Below, in pieces: positions 38,858 to 51,430 of a stretch of DNA of 64,000 nucleotides (its first letter is position 1; each line of letters starts with the position of its first letter). The notes under the pieces were generated by a model that made no database searches, was not told the DNA's origin, and saw only the letters and a program-made list of their open reading frames with translations. The stretch is from Ephydatia muelleri. Its lineage: Eukaryota; Porifera; Demospongiae; Spongillida; Spongillidae. The position numbers and the translations under genes are program-made. The stretch spans positions 187,001 through 251,000 of the forward strand of contig JABACO010000044.1 in NCBI GenBank assembly GCA_013339895.1, given 5' to 3'.

Positions 38858-40236
38858 GGAAACAATAGAAAGTTTTGCTATTTAAAATGTTGACAGCCAT
38901 TGTAATGACTACACTAACATGCGCTAAAGACTCCACCATGGCATGTCGAAGAGCGCCCACACATAAGTACACAGTGACTTACAATGTCGTCATAACCATC
39001 TTTCACTGCTGTGACCAGCAAAACAGCAAGTAGGGGTACCAAGGTGGAGTAAAAAGGCACAGAGCTTATTTGAGGAATGCTCTGCAGAAAATTGAGAATT
39101 GAATGCACACAAAGTGAAAACCCCAACTGCAGCAATGACCCTGGTGTGTGATGTAAGGCATTCATTATATACCAGTAGAGGGGGAGTTGAAGTATCCTTA
39201 AATCATGCAACTATGCTGGTCCTCTGGACGCAACACTACTGAGTTTGATGGCTGCATATGCTGCTTATTACCTGGAGGATTACAAGTGCCAAGAAGTAAA
39301 TGTTGGCCACCCTGGTGAATTGCTCGAAGAGGTTCAGAGGCACGAAGGTGAGGATGTTGTACTTGGCAGAGACCACCAAATTTTTCTGGGGAAAGGGTAG
39401 AGCAATGGAGTAAGCGATGCACACATGACAGTTGACATGGCTAAACCACCAAAAGACAGTTTTATAAGTGCTCAAATTCCAATGTAGTATGAGAAGCACC
39501 CAGGATAGTTCTAACTTTGGGTTTTAGACTTTGAAACCATTTATGCAAGTGGTGACCACTCAACCGTGATCCGCACTTTCTAACAATGTGTTAGCAATGT
39601 GTAAGTATTATAAATAGGTGTCAACGTGTAAATGATACTAACGTTTCTGTGATGCATTCTGAGAGTGGGTGGGGCTGATTCAAGCTCTTTACTACTCACC
39701 GCATATTTGTACTGTTCATTTCCAATTGGATCGTTGGCAGTAAGTATTCTCTGATCTTCGACTTGAATTCCAAACGATCAAAAATTACGTGTTCGTTATG
39801 CCCAATTGCCACAAGAGTGACGGAGATGTACATATTTACGCGAAAGTGGATATGCCTCATTTCACGGCTCCCTACCTTTTTCCAACGAAGGAAATATTTT
39901 GAAGAACACCCTCTTTACAACGTGTGGCTTTCTCCTGTCCTCTTCTGGAATCTTCTCTATGACTTGAGGAGCAGCTGGTTTTACTGGCTCTTCGCTCTCC
40001 AAGACTCCGTCCTCGCTACGCGTCTCGTCTTCACTACTTACATCGCTATCATTATCTCCATCGTAAACATCTTTATCATTTCCCCCCGCCACCTGAAATA
40101 GCTTTGTCGTTTTTTGCAACAGTCCCATCTCCTGGATACGCGATTGTCGCATACTGGTTGGAGCAAGTCTAGAATCTATGCACAACGTACCTGCTGCTTC
40201 GAATTCGACAAAAGGTATAGAAAGCACTTCTGCCAT
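29463..40236 (-). CDS. ATP8B: ATP8B-like phospholipid-transporting P4-ATPase, copy 2, 37 exons, complete
   Basis: Paralogue of the 6121-25313 gene, tail-to-tail with it. Coding-order exons: 40236-39876, 39761-39700, 39385-39272, 39081-38983, 38519-38458, 37775-37703, 37637-37567, 37463-37381, 36819-36713, 36245-36164, 35868-35810, 35747-35673, 35524-35486, 35342-35248, 35092-35003, 34931-34877, 34519-34456, 34400-34369, 34136-34041, 33890-33827, 33577-33498, 33372-33322, 33216-33160, 33095-33047, 32901-32831, 32390-32293, 31951-31915, 31732-31631, 31576-31537, 31461-31250, 31185-31090, 30996-30909, 30800-30719, 30659-30518, 30443-30360, 30228-29983, 29921-29463. In frame throughout: 3777 nt, 1258 aa. 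All catalytic motifs persist (DGETN, PISLYV, DKTGTLT with Asp near 508, KGAD, TGDK, GDGANDV), and the tail [14 protein letters not shown] matches ATP8B. Exon junctions and most exon lengths equal copy 1; the exon before the C2-type hinge is 57 nt shorter (212 vs 269). The N-terminus differs: copy 1 intron 1 has no equivalent. Confidence 0.92.
37867..38311. repeat. 22-bp minisatellite in an ATP8B-2 intron
   Basis: About 20 copies of CCACACAGTGAGGATGGTAT plus TA, nearly identical, in the intron between exons 38519-38458 and 37775-37703. Copies with CAGGGAGG variants are interspersed, useful for allele typing. Confidence 0.93.
38818..38856. repeat. Poly-A tract in an ATP8B-2 intron
   Basis: An uninterrupted run of about 35 A on the plus strand. 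No retroposon body was identified next to it. Confidence 0.85.
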
Positions 40237-40874
<638 letters not shown>

Positions 40875-42464
40875 TCTGGTGGTCCCATCCCAGCTACTGG
40901 ATGCAAGGGCAGTACCATCAGGGGAAAGTTCAATGTGACTAATCCTTCCTTGGTGGCTTAGCAGAACAAACAACTGTGTTCCCTGGGAACAAACCATGCA
41001 CATATTGAGCCTCGATAAAATGGCATACGTGTAGCTTTCTATTGGGATGCACAGCCACATGTGTACATGTACATGCTTATTTGATTGGTGGTGGCCAATT
41101 TCATGATGGTAGTGGTGGTTGTGGTGACAGTGGGTTAGTAATAATGATGGTAGCTGTGTCCATGGTGGTATTGGTGATGATCAAGACACATGCTCCTGTT
41201 AGAAGTATTCTATTGTACACGGTTACCTTGACAACATCCCAAGCTCTGATAGAATGGTCATCATATGCCGCAAACAAGATGCGACCTACACAAGATAAAT
41301 GAATACACACACATAAAGAGCATTTCCATTTCGATCTGCAAACCATCCCAATGCTTCCGTGCTTTTTCTGGACCAAACCTCTTCCATCCTCTCTCTCACC
41401 TCATTCCTCATCCCATACTTCCTCTCCCTCCTCCTCCCCCCCTTTTCCCTCCCTCCTCCCCCTCCTCTCCCACCTCCATCCCTCTGGTCCACACACTCAC
41501 CGCTCTTAGAGAAGTCCAGAGCTGCAGCTCCACAGATGATGCTGGGCTTGGTGTAGGATCTGATCTCCTGGTCTGCTCTGAGATCAAACAGGTGTACCTA
41601 AGTGAAGGATACCATGGTCCCATCAGCTACCCTGTACACGACCATTGCCAAAAAGCCCACCTGTCGTCGTTATGACACCCAAGTCACCCAATGCACTATG
41701 AAGCACACATACTGCACACCCTCCAACCATAAGCACACATACTGCACACACTCCAACCATAAGCACACATACTGCACACACTCCAACCATAAGCACACAT
41801 ACTGCACACACTCCAACCATAGGCACACATACTGCACACACTCCAACCATAAGCACACATACTGCACACACTCCAACCATAGGCACACATACTGCACACA
41901 CTCCAACCATAAGCACACATACTGCACACACTCCAACCATAGGCACACATACTGCACACACTCCAACCATAGGCACCAAACTGTGCCTCTGCACATTTCA
42001 AAGGATGCGTATTAGCCTCTATGTGGCATCGTGCAGCATATGTCCATGCACACCTGTAGCATCTTTGATAACAAGAACTACCAATTGTGACGGTGAAAAT
42101 GTAAATTCTACTATGCACATGTACACCTTAAGCTTCTTAACTGCCTAATCAAATATATTCTACACATGGTGACAGTTATTTTATTTATCTAGTTGGTGGT
42201 TCAACTAATCATGGACTTAAAGGTTTCAATGAATTGTCCTAATTAGAGACCTTCTGTCACAAAAATGCTATTGTTTGAAGTGTAGACAAAAGTAGATGGG
42301 AATGGTTCTACATGTATGCCAATGAAGGTGAATCACATCTGCCATGCACAATGGGGAACAAGGTGTGGCACACAAACGCAAGGGTGAACACACACACACA
42401 CATACACACACACACACACACACTCATGCGCACACACACACATACTCACACACACACACACACA

Positions 42465-42549
<85 letters not shown>

Positions 42550-45004
42550 AAGCACTGATATCAGCATTACAGCAGATACAGGAATCAAACGATCAGAGCA
42601 CCTTGCACTAAAACACAATGCAAAAATACTCATGTGATCCACCCCCTTTCATACATCCCACACATGGACACCTCAACCCCCTGCCCTGCCCCTGCCCCAC
42701 CCCCCAACACGAGCTGCACCAAACCCACCCCTCCATCGTTGGTGGTCGTTCCCAAGGCGTCACCCGTGGGCAGGAATCTCACGGCGTTCACATCGCTCTC
42801 GTGCTGATCGAACCTCTTCGCGCACCTCCCGCTACGCACGTCCCACAGACACGCGCATCTGTCATAGCTCTGTGGGATAAATCTCTCGATGAAGGATGGA
42901 GTGACACATCACACACCGAGTAGTAAGTCATTTTCGATACACCAAAAAGATTTGAATATTGTATTAAAGTACACGAGATTTGAATAATTTAAGGTGTTTG
43001 TACTTACATGTAGCACATTCAGAAAATGTTAGTACCAAAATATAAGTTCTCATGTATAGAACATACTCATAACATAGCTGTATGCACTGAACATCACCCA
43101 CACTAGTTGACTGTTGGGATAAAAAGCGACTGCACAGCAAATGCCAACACCTTGGTCATGTGAGTGTGGTGCCACATGCCACTTGGAACACAGGGATGGC
43201 CACTCCCCCCTCCCCTCCCATCAATGATACACAGGGATGGCCACTCCCCCCTCCCCTCCCATCAATGATACACAGGGATGGCCACTCCCCCTCCCCTCCC
43301 ATCAATGATACACAGGGATGGCCACTCCCCTCCCCTCCCATCAATGATACACAGGGATGGCCACTCCCCCCTCCCCTCCCATCAATGATACACAGGGATG
43401 GCCACTCCCCCCTCCCCTTCCATCAATGATACACAGGGATGGCCACTCCCCCTCCCCTCCCATCAATGATACACAGGGATGGCCACTCCCCTCCCCTCCC
43501 ATCAATGATACACAGGGATGGCCACTCCCCCCTCCCCTTCCATCAATGATACACAACGCCAGATGCCTACCTCAGTGCTCAGCTGAGCCTAGGGCTGCAG
43601 GTGCCTCAGGGGCTACTTCCAACTGTTCCCAAAGGGATGCAGCCAGAAGGGTTTTATTGAGAACAATATCAACTAGGAGACATGACCTGCATGTAAGCCT
43701 AGAAGTGTAATGGAGGACTTTCCTCTCTCCACCCAAACATATGTGCTATAACTCCTGGCACCTCCATCAGGACTGCTGACCCTCCCACTTTTAGCACCTA
43801 TACCTCCCACTAATGATTTCTGTAGGGTGAAATGTTATTCACGAGCTGTGACATCATGCAGCCTGCAAGTGATGACCAATACACTTATGCACATGTCCAG
43901 TCCCTCCAATCTGTCCTGATTAACCAGCTGCTTGCATTTCAGGATTGAAATGTACAAGAAGCACATACAGGGAGCAGCTCAAGTACAACATCCATACCGC
44001 ATGCTAGGGGGTGAAATACCACCGTACTAATGTAAGCACAGTCATCTCTCGAAGCTTCTTGGGTGATGTAGATGGGTGACACGGGACATGCCACCTAAGC
44101 CAAGTAACATGTACATGCCTTCTTTTGGCATTGTATATATTTGTCGATGAAGGGAGGGAGAACCCTCCCCCCTCACCCATCAGATGTGGTCTCTGGTCAA
44201 CCAACAGCTATACACACTCGTCATGTCCACAGATATTTCTTGGCATTGAACTCAGTCAGCTGCAGAAGTAGGTTTAAATGGCTATGTGGTAATGCATGCT
44301 GTCTTGGTCCACATGTGCTTACGTAACATTGTGCAATCCATAGGTTCGGTGCACTGTGTCACGTGTGCTCAAGTAGGGACCTTGGCCATATCTGAACTGT
44401 GCACAGTAAAAACACTAACATAGCCTCTACTGTGCACACTTCATACATTTATATCTCACTACAATGGTTGTTTTGGTGCGATCATCAAATCACTCTAAAT
44501 TGGGCGGAGTGTACAGCTCTATGTACAGCTGTATGTACAGTGCTGGTGGTAGCCAAGTGTCAATGCCTGTGGCCAACTTTAATTGAATCCTAGCCATAGC
44601 ACTGAATCACATACTGTGAATTTGGCAGTAGGTTCATTGAAAATATTTACCATTCTGCATAAAAACCACAAAGCCTAACAACCATGACCTAGGCTCCCAC
44701 AGTAATGCACACCTTGATGCATGTGTGTGTAGGTGTGTAGGTGTGTACAGCATAGATCCCTCCAGAAGGAAGGAAGTATGGCTGCAGAGCATGCTGTGTG
44801 CACTTGGAACCAGAATGCAAAGGCACACATCATCTGGCCACAGAATAACTCACCCCAGTAGCAAATACAGTGAAGGGGTCCTTGGGATGGACAGAGAGAC
44901 TACAGGAGGAGGTGATGTCACTGTGTCAGTAAACATCCCAGAGCCAATGCCACTGGTATACACACACATGCACACATGCACACACACATGCACACATGCA
45001 CACA

Positions 45005-45036
<32 letters not shown>

Positions 45037-46768
45037 ACCACACCCCCTCATGGACTCACCCAGCCACTTCCATCCTATGTCCTTTGAATGTGCGCACAGG
45101 GCTGTCCCTCTCCACATCCCAAAGTGCACATGTGCAGTCTGCACTGGATGTCAGTATCTGAGGGTGGGTGGAGAGGGGAGGAGGATGTGCATGTGTGTGG
45201 AGGGAGAGATGTGGAGAGACTAATGAACTAAACTGCAGAGTTAACACAGCTGTACACACACACACACACGCAGTACATCTGAATATACTGTATGCACATC
45301 TACACACATGAACATCTACACATGCACACATCCGCACACGCACACATTCGCACGCAATACCATGCACACACACACACGCACACACACGCACACCTACACA
45401 AAAGAACATCACAACCCACTTAAGCAAACCACAACTAAACATGACAATCACAACGTCACAGGCCACTTACCACTGTGATACCTACATAGTACGCATGCAT
45501 GAACACATACCAGGAAGGATCACTCATGCACACAAGGTCTATTGACTGCAGCCACAAGCAGAACGTGAACACAACAGATTGAAGTAATTTTTTTGTTGTC
45601 CCAAAGTGCTATTAGTTGCGAGCTATACCAGTACTTACGTGAGACCCTCAAAAACATGGCATGTTTTATAAACGAGCGTATCTTTTTAAAATGTTATTGT
45701 TTAATTTGGGATTGCACTGACATTGCTTCAATACAGGCAAGGTCACATAGCTTACGTGGTTTGGGCAGCCATACATGTCACTGCTCATCTCTAAACATGG
45801 AGAATCGGTGTGTGCTTAGTAAACACACCCTTCAACACAATGAAGGTGTCTTTGTTTCTTTACCTACTACATGTACTTTCACGAGGTTAACATGAACAAT
45901 CCATATTGCCCCGCCATTTGCTATTTGGGTTCATTTGCACCATTGGGTTAGTTCCGAACCAGGTCCATACAAGTTATCTCTTATGGATCTATAAACATGT
46001 AGAGATTGATTATGATCCAAATGAACCCAAATAGCAAATGGCGGGGCAATGTGGATTGTTGATGTTAACCTCCTGAAAGTAGTAGGTACAGTAACAAAGA
46101 CACCGTCGTTGTGTTGAAGGGTGTGTTTACTAAGCATACACTGATTCTCCATGTTTAGAGATGAGCAGTTGGAAAAATATGCCTGCCCAAACCACGTAAG
46201 CTAAGTGACCTTGCCTGTATTGAAGCATGTCAGTGCAATCCCAAACAATAACATTTTAAAAGAAAGAAGTAGTACTACTATATGTGTTTGCAAAAGGTAC
46301 TGTATGTGGTAACATGATGGGTTTTGGAGATATGCTCATTTATAAAACATGCCATTCTTTTTGAGATCTCACATTAGGGGCAAAGGAGGGTAGGGGGATC
46401 ACACTAGGGGCGAAGGAGGGTAGGGGGGATTACATTAGGGGCGGAGGAGGGTAGGGGGATCACATTAGGGGCGGAGGAGGGTAGGGGGATCACATTAGGG
46501 GCGGAGGAGGGTAGGGGGATTACATTAGGGGCGGAGGAGGGTAGAAGGATCACATTAGGAGCGGAGGAGTGGGGGGGGGGGGGGGGGAATCACATTAGAT
46601 CTGGTATTCAATGGCACACGCAAAATGATGAGCATGTGTGGTGAAGGTGGGGGGGAGGGGTACTACATGGAAATGGAAATGTGAGCAGTGGTGATTGATG
46701 AAGGAAAGAGTAGATGAGAGAATTCTCATCCTTCACACACATCATACACACACAGACACACACACACA

Positions 46769-46841
<73 letters not shown>

Positions 46842-49800
46842 TCAAATCAGTGATTCATACAGAGGTCTCCTCACCTGTTGGTCAGAGCCTAGAAACATGC
46901 AGTGTGTGATGTACTTCTCATGTGAGGCAAGGCGCTTGATGGGCTCACTGATGGTCACAGTCGCTCCACTGTTCTCCCTGTACCCCTCCACACGATACAC
47001 ACTGCACTGGCTGTCCAGTCCACTGCAAGCAAAACCACAATGACACGATCATGACCTGTTCTCATACAGGCTAAAAATATCAAGATACGGTTTGACGAAT
47101 GTTTATTACAATGTCACTCGTGCACTACAGGTTTTGCTTCACAAATATACATATGCATGTACCATAATTACTTTGTCCAACCTCTTGAATACATGTCCTC
47201 TGTACCTGCCCTCCACCAATTGTACAGGTAACATATCCAATACACCTATGGTACATACGGATAACATATCCAATACACCTATGGTACATACGGATAACAT
47301 ATCCAATACACCTATGGTACATACGGATAACATATCCAATACACCTATGGTACATACGGATAACATATCCAATACACCTATGGTACATACGGATAACATA
47401 TCCAATACACCTATGGTACATACGGATAACATATCCAATACACCTATGGTACATACGGATAACATATCCAATACACCTATGGTACATACGGATAACATCC
47501 AATACACCTATGGTACATACGGATAACATATCCAATACACCCTATGGTACAGTGAGGGCATGGGGACCCTCGCGTGACGCAACCATTGCACAAGCTGCAT
47601 CGCTAGTGTGCGACGGGAGAGTCCGGTAATCCTTTACACTGGGTGCTTGTCCGGGAATTGTTAATGTCAACCAGGTCAGGTCTACTTTATCATTGTGAAA
47701 GGGCCGGGACTATGGTGAACCGAGAGGAAGGAGCCAGACAGATGGCGGTGATCATGGGAGAGTCAGGAGAGACAAGCTATAGAGGAGCAGTGCAGAGAGC
47801 AGGAGAGGGAAAGAAGAGACGATGAGGAGAGACACAACCCTCCAAATCTGGGTCAGGGAGTGGAAACCGAAATCTAGCAGAGAGGCTGGAGAATTGGCGA
47901 ATTGCAACACACAGGCGAGAGGAGACAAGCAGAACTTTAAAGACGAGGTTGCAGGCGTGAGGCGACAGAGCAAGGTGACCTGCTTCAAATGCGGAGAGGA
48001 AGGACATGGAGTGGCTCAGTGTCGGAATGGGCCAGAGGCTCTGTGGCGGGCAGATGACAAATACAGTCAGCCGAAGGATGAACGCCAGCGATGAAGTAAG
48101 GACAGTGACATGAGGTGTTACAACTGTAACAGGGCAGGCCACCTGGCCAGAAATTGCCCAGCTAGGCGTACATAAGGATAATAATATAATAGTATAAAGT
48201 TAACGTTATGTTTGTTGTGGGCTCGCAGAGTGCATGTGAGAAACTAGAATCAAGAAGGTCGGCGCTGGCAGTGTTACGGAATGGAGTGGTAGAGGGACAG
48301 TATGTCAAGGGAACTATGCTGGGCACAAGCTGTTCGTGAACCATGGTCAGAAGGGATCTTGTACCCCAGGCTAAGTGGCTGAAGGAGGAAGTGGTGATCC
48401 GTTGCATGCATGGGGATACAGTGACATATCCATTGGCCTGGGTGGAGCTAACGGTACATGGTGTGCCTGTAAAGGTGGAGGCCGCACTGTCTGACACCTT
48501 GTCCACACCGGTACTACTGGGTCGCGATGTTCCTGAGTTGCCGGGTATGCTGAATCAAGGGGGAGTTTATGCCGAAGCAATAAAGGAAGAGGAGGCCATG
48601 GCGGTTACCAGAGCGGGATCAGGGAGAGACTCGACAGCACAGGAGGAGGCTCAGGGCACTAGAGAAAGGACACTTAAGTTGGACACAGAACAGCAAGATC
48701 TAGATGAGGAAGGAGCGACCATAATGGGGCAAGAGGGAAGGAAGGAGGAAGAACGAACCGAAGGTACTGGTGTGGGCGTGCCTGACCCTGAACCACTGGG
48801 AAGTACGTTTGCTGTTCGAGCTTGCTGGAGCAAGAGAGCCAAAACAAAGGTGACTGACCTGGGCCCAGAAACGAGCAGGCAGCCAGAGTTACAGACAAGG
48901 ACAGCTAAGGGTGGCAGGGGACGAGGATGTGGTCACAAGGACAGCTAAGGGCGGCAGGAGACGAGGATGTGGTCACAAGGACAGCTAAGGGTGGCAGGGG
49001 AAGAGGATGTGGTCACAAGGACAGCTAAGGGCGGCAGGGGACGAGGATGGGGTCACAAGGACAGCTAAGGGCGGCAGGGGACGAGGATGGGGTCACAAGG
49101 ACAGCTAAGGGCGGCAGGGGACGAGGATGAGGTCACAAGGACAGCTAAGGGCGGCAGGGGACGAGGATGGGGTCACAAGGACAGCTAAGGGTGGCAGGGG
49201 ATGAGGATGTGGTCACAAGGACAGCTAAGGGTGGCAGGGGACGAGGATGTGGTCACAAGGACAGCTAAGGGCGGCAGGGGACGAGGATGTGGTCACAAGG
49301 ACAGCTAAGGGTGGCAGGGGAAGAGGATGTGGTCACAAGGACAGCTAAGGGCGGCAGGGGACGAGGATGGGGTCACAAATACAGCTAAGGGCGGCAGGGG
49401 ACAAGGATGTGGTCACAAGGACAGCTAAGGGTGGCAGGGGACGAGGATGGGGTCACAGATGAGTTGGAAGTGAGCGCAAGAGAGGTGAAAGAGCTTCAAG
49501 ACTCACACGTTGACACAGAGGAGGAGGCAGAGCCAGACCTACATAGTTGGGGCACAATGAAGGAGTGGCCACAGGGTGAGATTTCAGATCATCTGAACAA
49601 AGAGCAAAGGGCCAGCCTCAAGCAACTCCTGGAGGAATTCAAAAGACACCAAATCCGACTGGGATGGACGCAGGTGACCGAGCAGTAAAGCTGCCACCGT
49701 ACTGGCTGCCGTACGCATACGGAAGAACAGTACTGTAAAGATCAAGTTAAATACGAATTAAAATAGCCAAACCATTATTCTTACGAATTATAATCACGAA

Positions 49801-51365
49801 TGAATATTTTAATAACCATTAAAAAATACGGTCACAATATGACCTCAGTGTCAAGACTCCCTTAGTAAAATCGGTCTACACTGGAACAAAAACTCAGAAA
49901 CCAACTGCCATGGCTGATGGCTGGAAAGCAAGTGGCATTTCCTTATCTTGGGCTACTACAGATGAAAGTATTGAAGAAAGAGATACCCTTTACGAGGAAG
50001 CCAGAGCCTTGGAGAGACGAAAGGAACTGTTTGTGGTGAAGGGCGGGAGATCAAAGGATGCTGCAGTTGCAGGATTAATTGAACAGACGTAGTTGAAAGC
50101 AGTTCTAAAAGGACAAGAGAAGAGATGATTGAAGGAACCAGTGGTGAAGATAATAACGGTGAACGGTGAACAGAGATCGAGGAACTGGATGATGTGGAAG
50201 GTGAAGAGAACACGCTGGCCGATGAAGAGGAGTCATCCCAACTGCCAGACGACCTAGCTAGTTGCTTTAATGCAGCAATACACATGACGCGTTACGGTCG
50301 CACCGCGGAATCTAGGAAGAAAACAGCGTTCATAACGCCTTACAGACTGTTCGAGTTCAATGTGTGCCATTTGGTCTTCAGCAAAGTTAGAATCGTGCTG
50401 GGACTACTGGATATTACAGAAAGTTTATACCGGACTACGCTATGGTGGCTGCTCCACTCACTGAGCTGGCCAAAAAGGCGGCTCCGAATAAAGTGATCTG
50501 GAGTGAGGTTTGCAAGGAAACCCTTCAGACTCTCAAACGGAGCCTGTGTGCGTCACCCGTGTTGAAATGTCCAACTACATGTACATGTACCGTTTAATTT
50601 ACAGACGGACGCGTCGGACTGGGGAGTAGGAGGAGTGCTGAGCCAGGTGGACGAGCGGGGTCAGGACCACCCCCATAGCATACTTCAGCAGGAAGCTACT
50701 GGCCAGAGAGAGGCGGTACTCGACCATTGAAAAAGAATGTCTGGCCATCAGGTTGGCCACCAATGCATATCTGCTAGGAACATCCTTTGCAGTCGTGACA
50801 GACGACCGCGCCTGGAATGGTCAGGCTGGATAACTCTAGGCTCACGAGGTGGAGCCTGGCTCTACAGCCATACCAGTTCAAGGTGATATACCGACCAGGG
50901 AAGGCTAATGGAAACGCCGATACCTCGCCAGGAGAAGTATAGATGATTGTACATACGGATAACATATCCAATACACCTACATGTATGGTACATACGGATA
51001 ACATATCGAACACACTTATGGTACATACGGATAACATATCCAATACATCTAGATTCAATATGCCCACAGCACATAAAGAATAGCATACAGTGTACCCCTT
51101 TAAACCTACCAAACACTCTGCAACCTTACCCACATACAACCATTGTTGTGGAGGGCGCGTAGGAGCAGGCAGTCACCCAAGGTGACGTGGTTTGGATCAT
51201 GTACTCCTGATGTGTACACAGAAGACATGTCTTGTGCACTCCACACCACAAAGGGAACAACAAGAGCTCACCTTCTGTCCAAGAAAGGCATCCCAGATGA
51301 CAGCAAAGCCACCCTGTACCAGGGAAAAGGAAACTGTACATGACACAACACACAAACACCGCACA

Positions 51366-51430
<65 letters not shown>

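Larger units (their letters stand above)
47551..50946 (+). mobile_element. Decayed, internally deleted Ty3/gypsy retrotransposon
   Basis: Domain order follows Ty3/gypsy: gag zinc knuckles, protease remnant, pol linker, reverse transcriptase pieces, RNase H. Two CCHC knuckles of CX2CX4HX4C form lie at 47981-48022 and 48116-48157 in one frame but with a TGA between them. In the protease the catalytic triplet position reads GTS and is followed two codons later by a stop, although the later PVLLGRDVP motif is intact. RT is reduced to an N-terminal LPPYWLPYAYR piece (about 49690), a piece with TPYRLFEFNV (about 50338) and a piece with GYYRKFIPDY; the active-site segment is absent. RNase H (50597-50940) has a frameshift. 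Integrase and a 3' LTR are missing. It is not autonomous. Confidence 0.85.

Noticed and set aside
41623..42118. Long repeat-encoded frames on both strands (Cys/Val/Trp-rich and His/Thr-rich)
   Set aside because: Produced by the 30-bp minisatellite, whose period is a multiple of 3; the region is inside a G-beta intron.
47092..47535. Repeat protein frames of 136-144 codons
   Set aside because: Produced by the 33-bp minisatellite; no start, domain or splice context supports a gene.
47553..47638. Complete LTR pair for the gypsy remnant
   Set aside because: Only a short TG...CA segment is seen on the left and nothing similar on the right, so no LTR pair is claimed.
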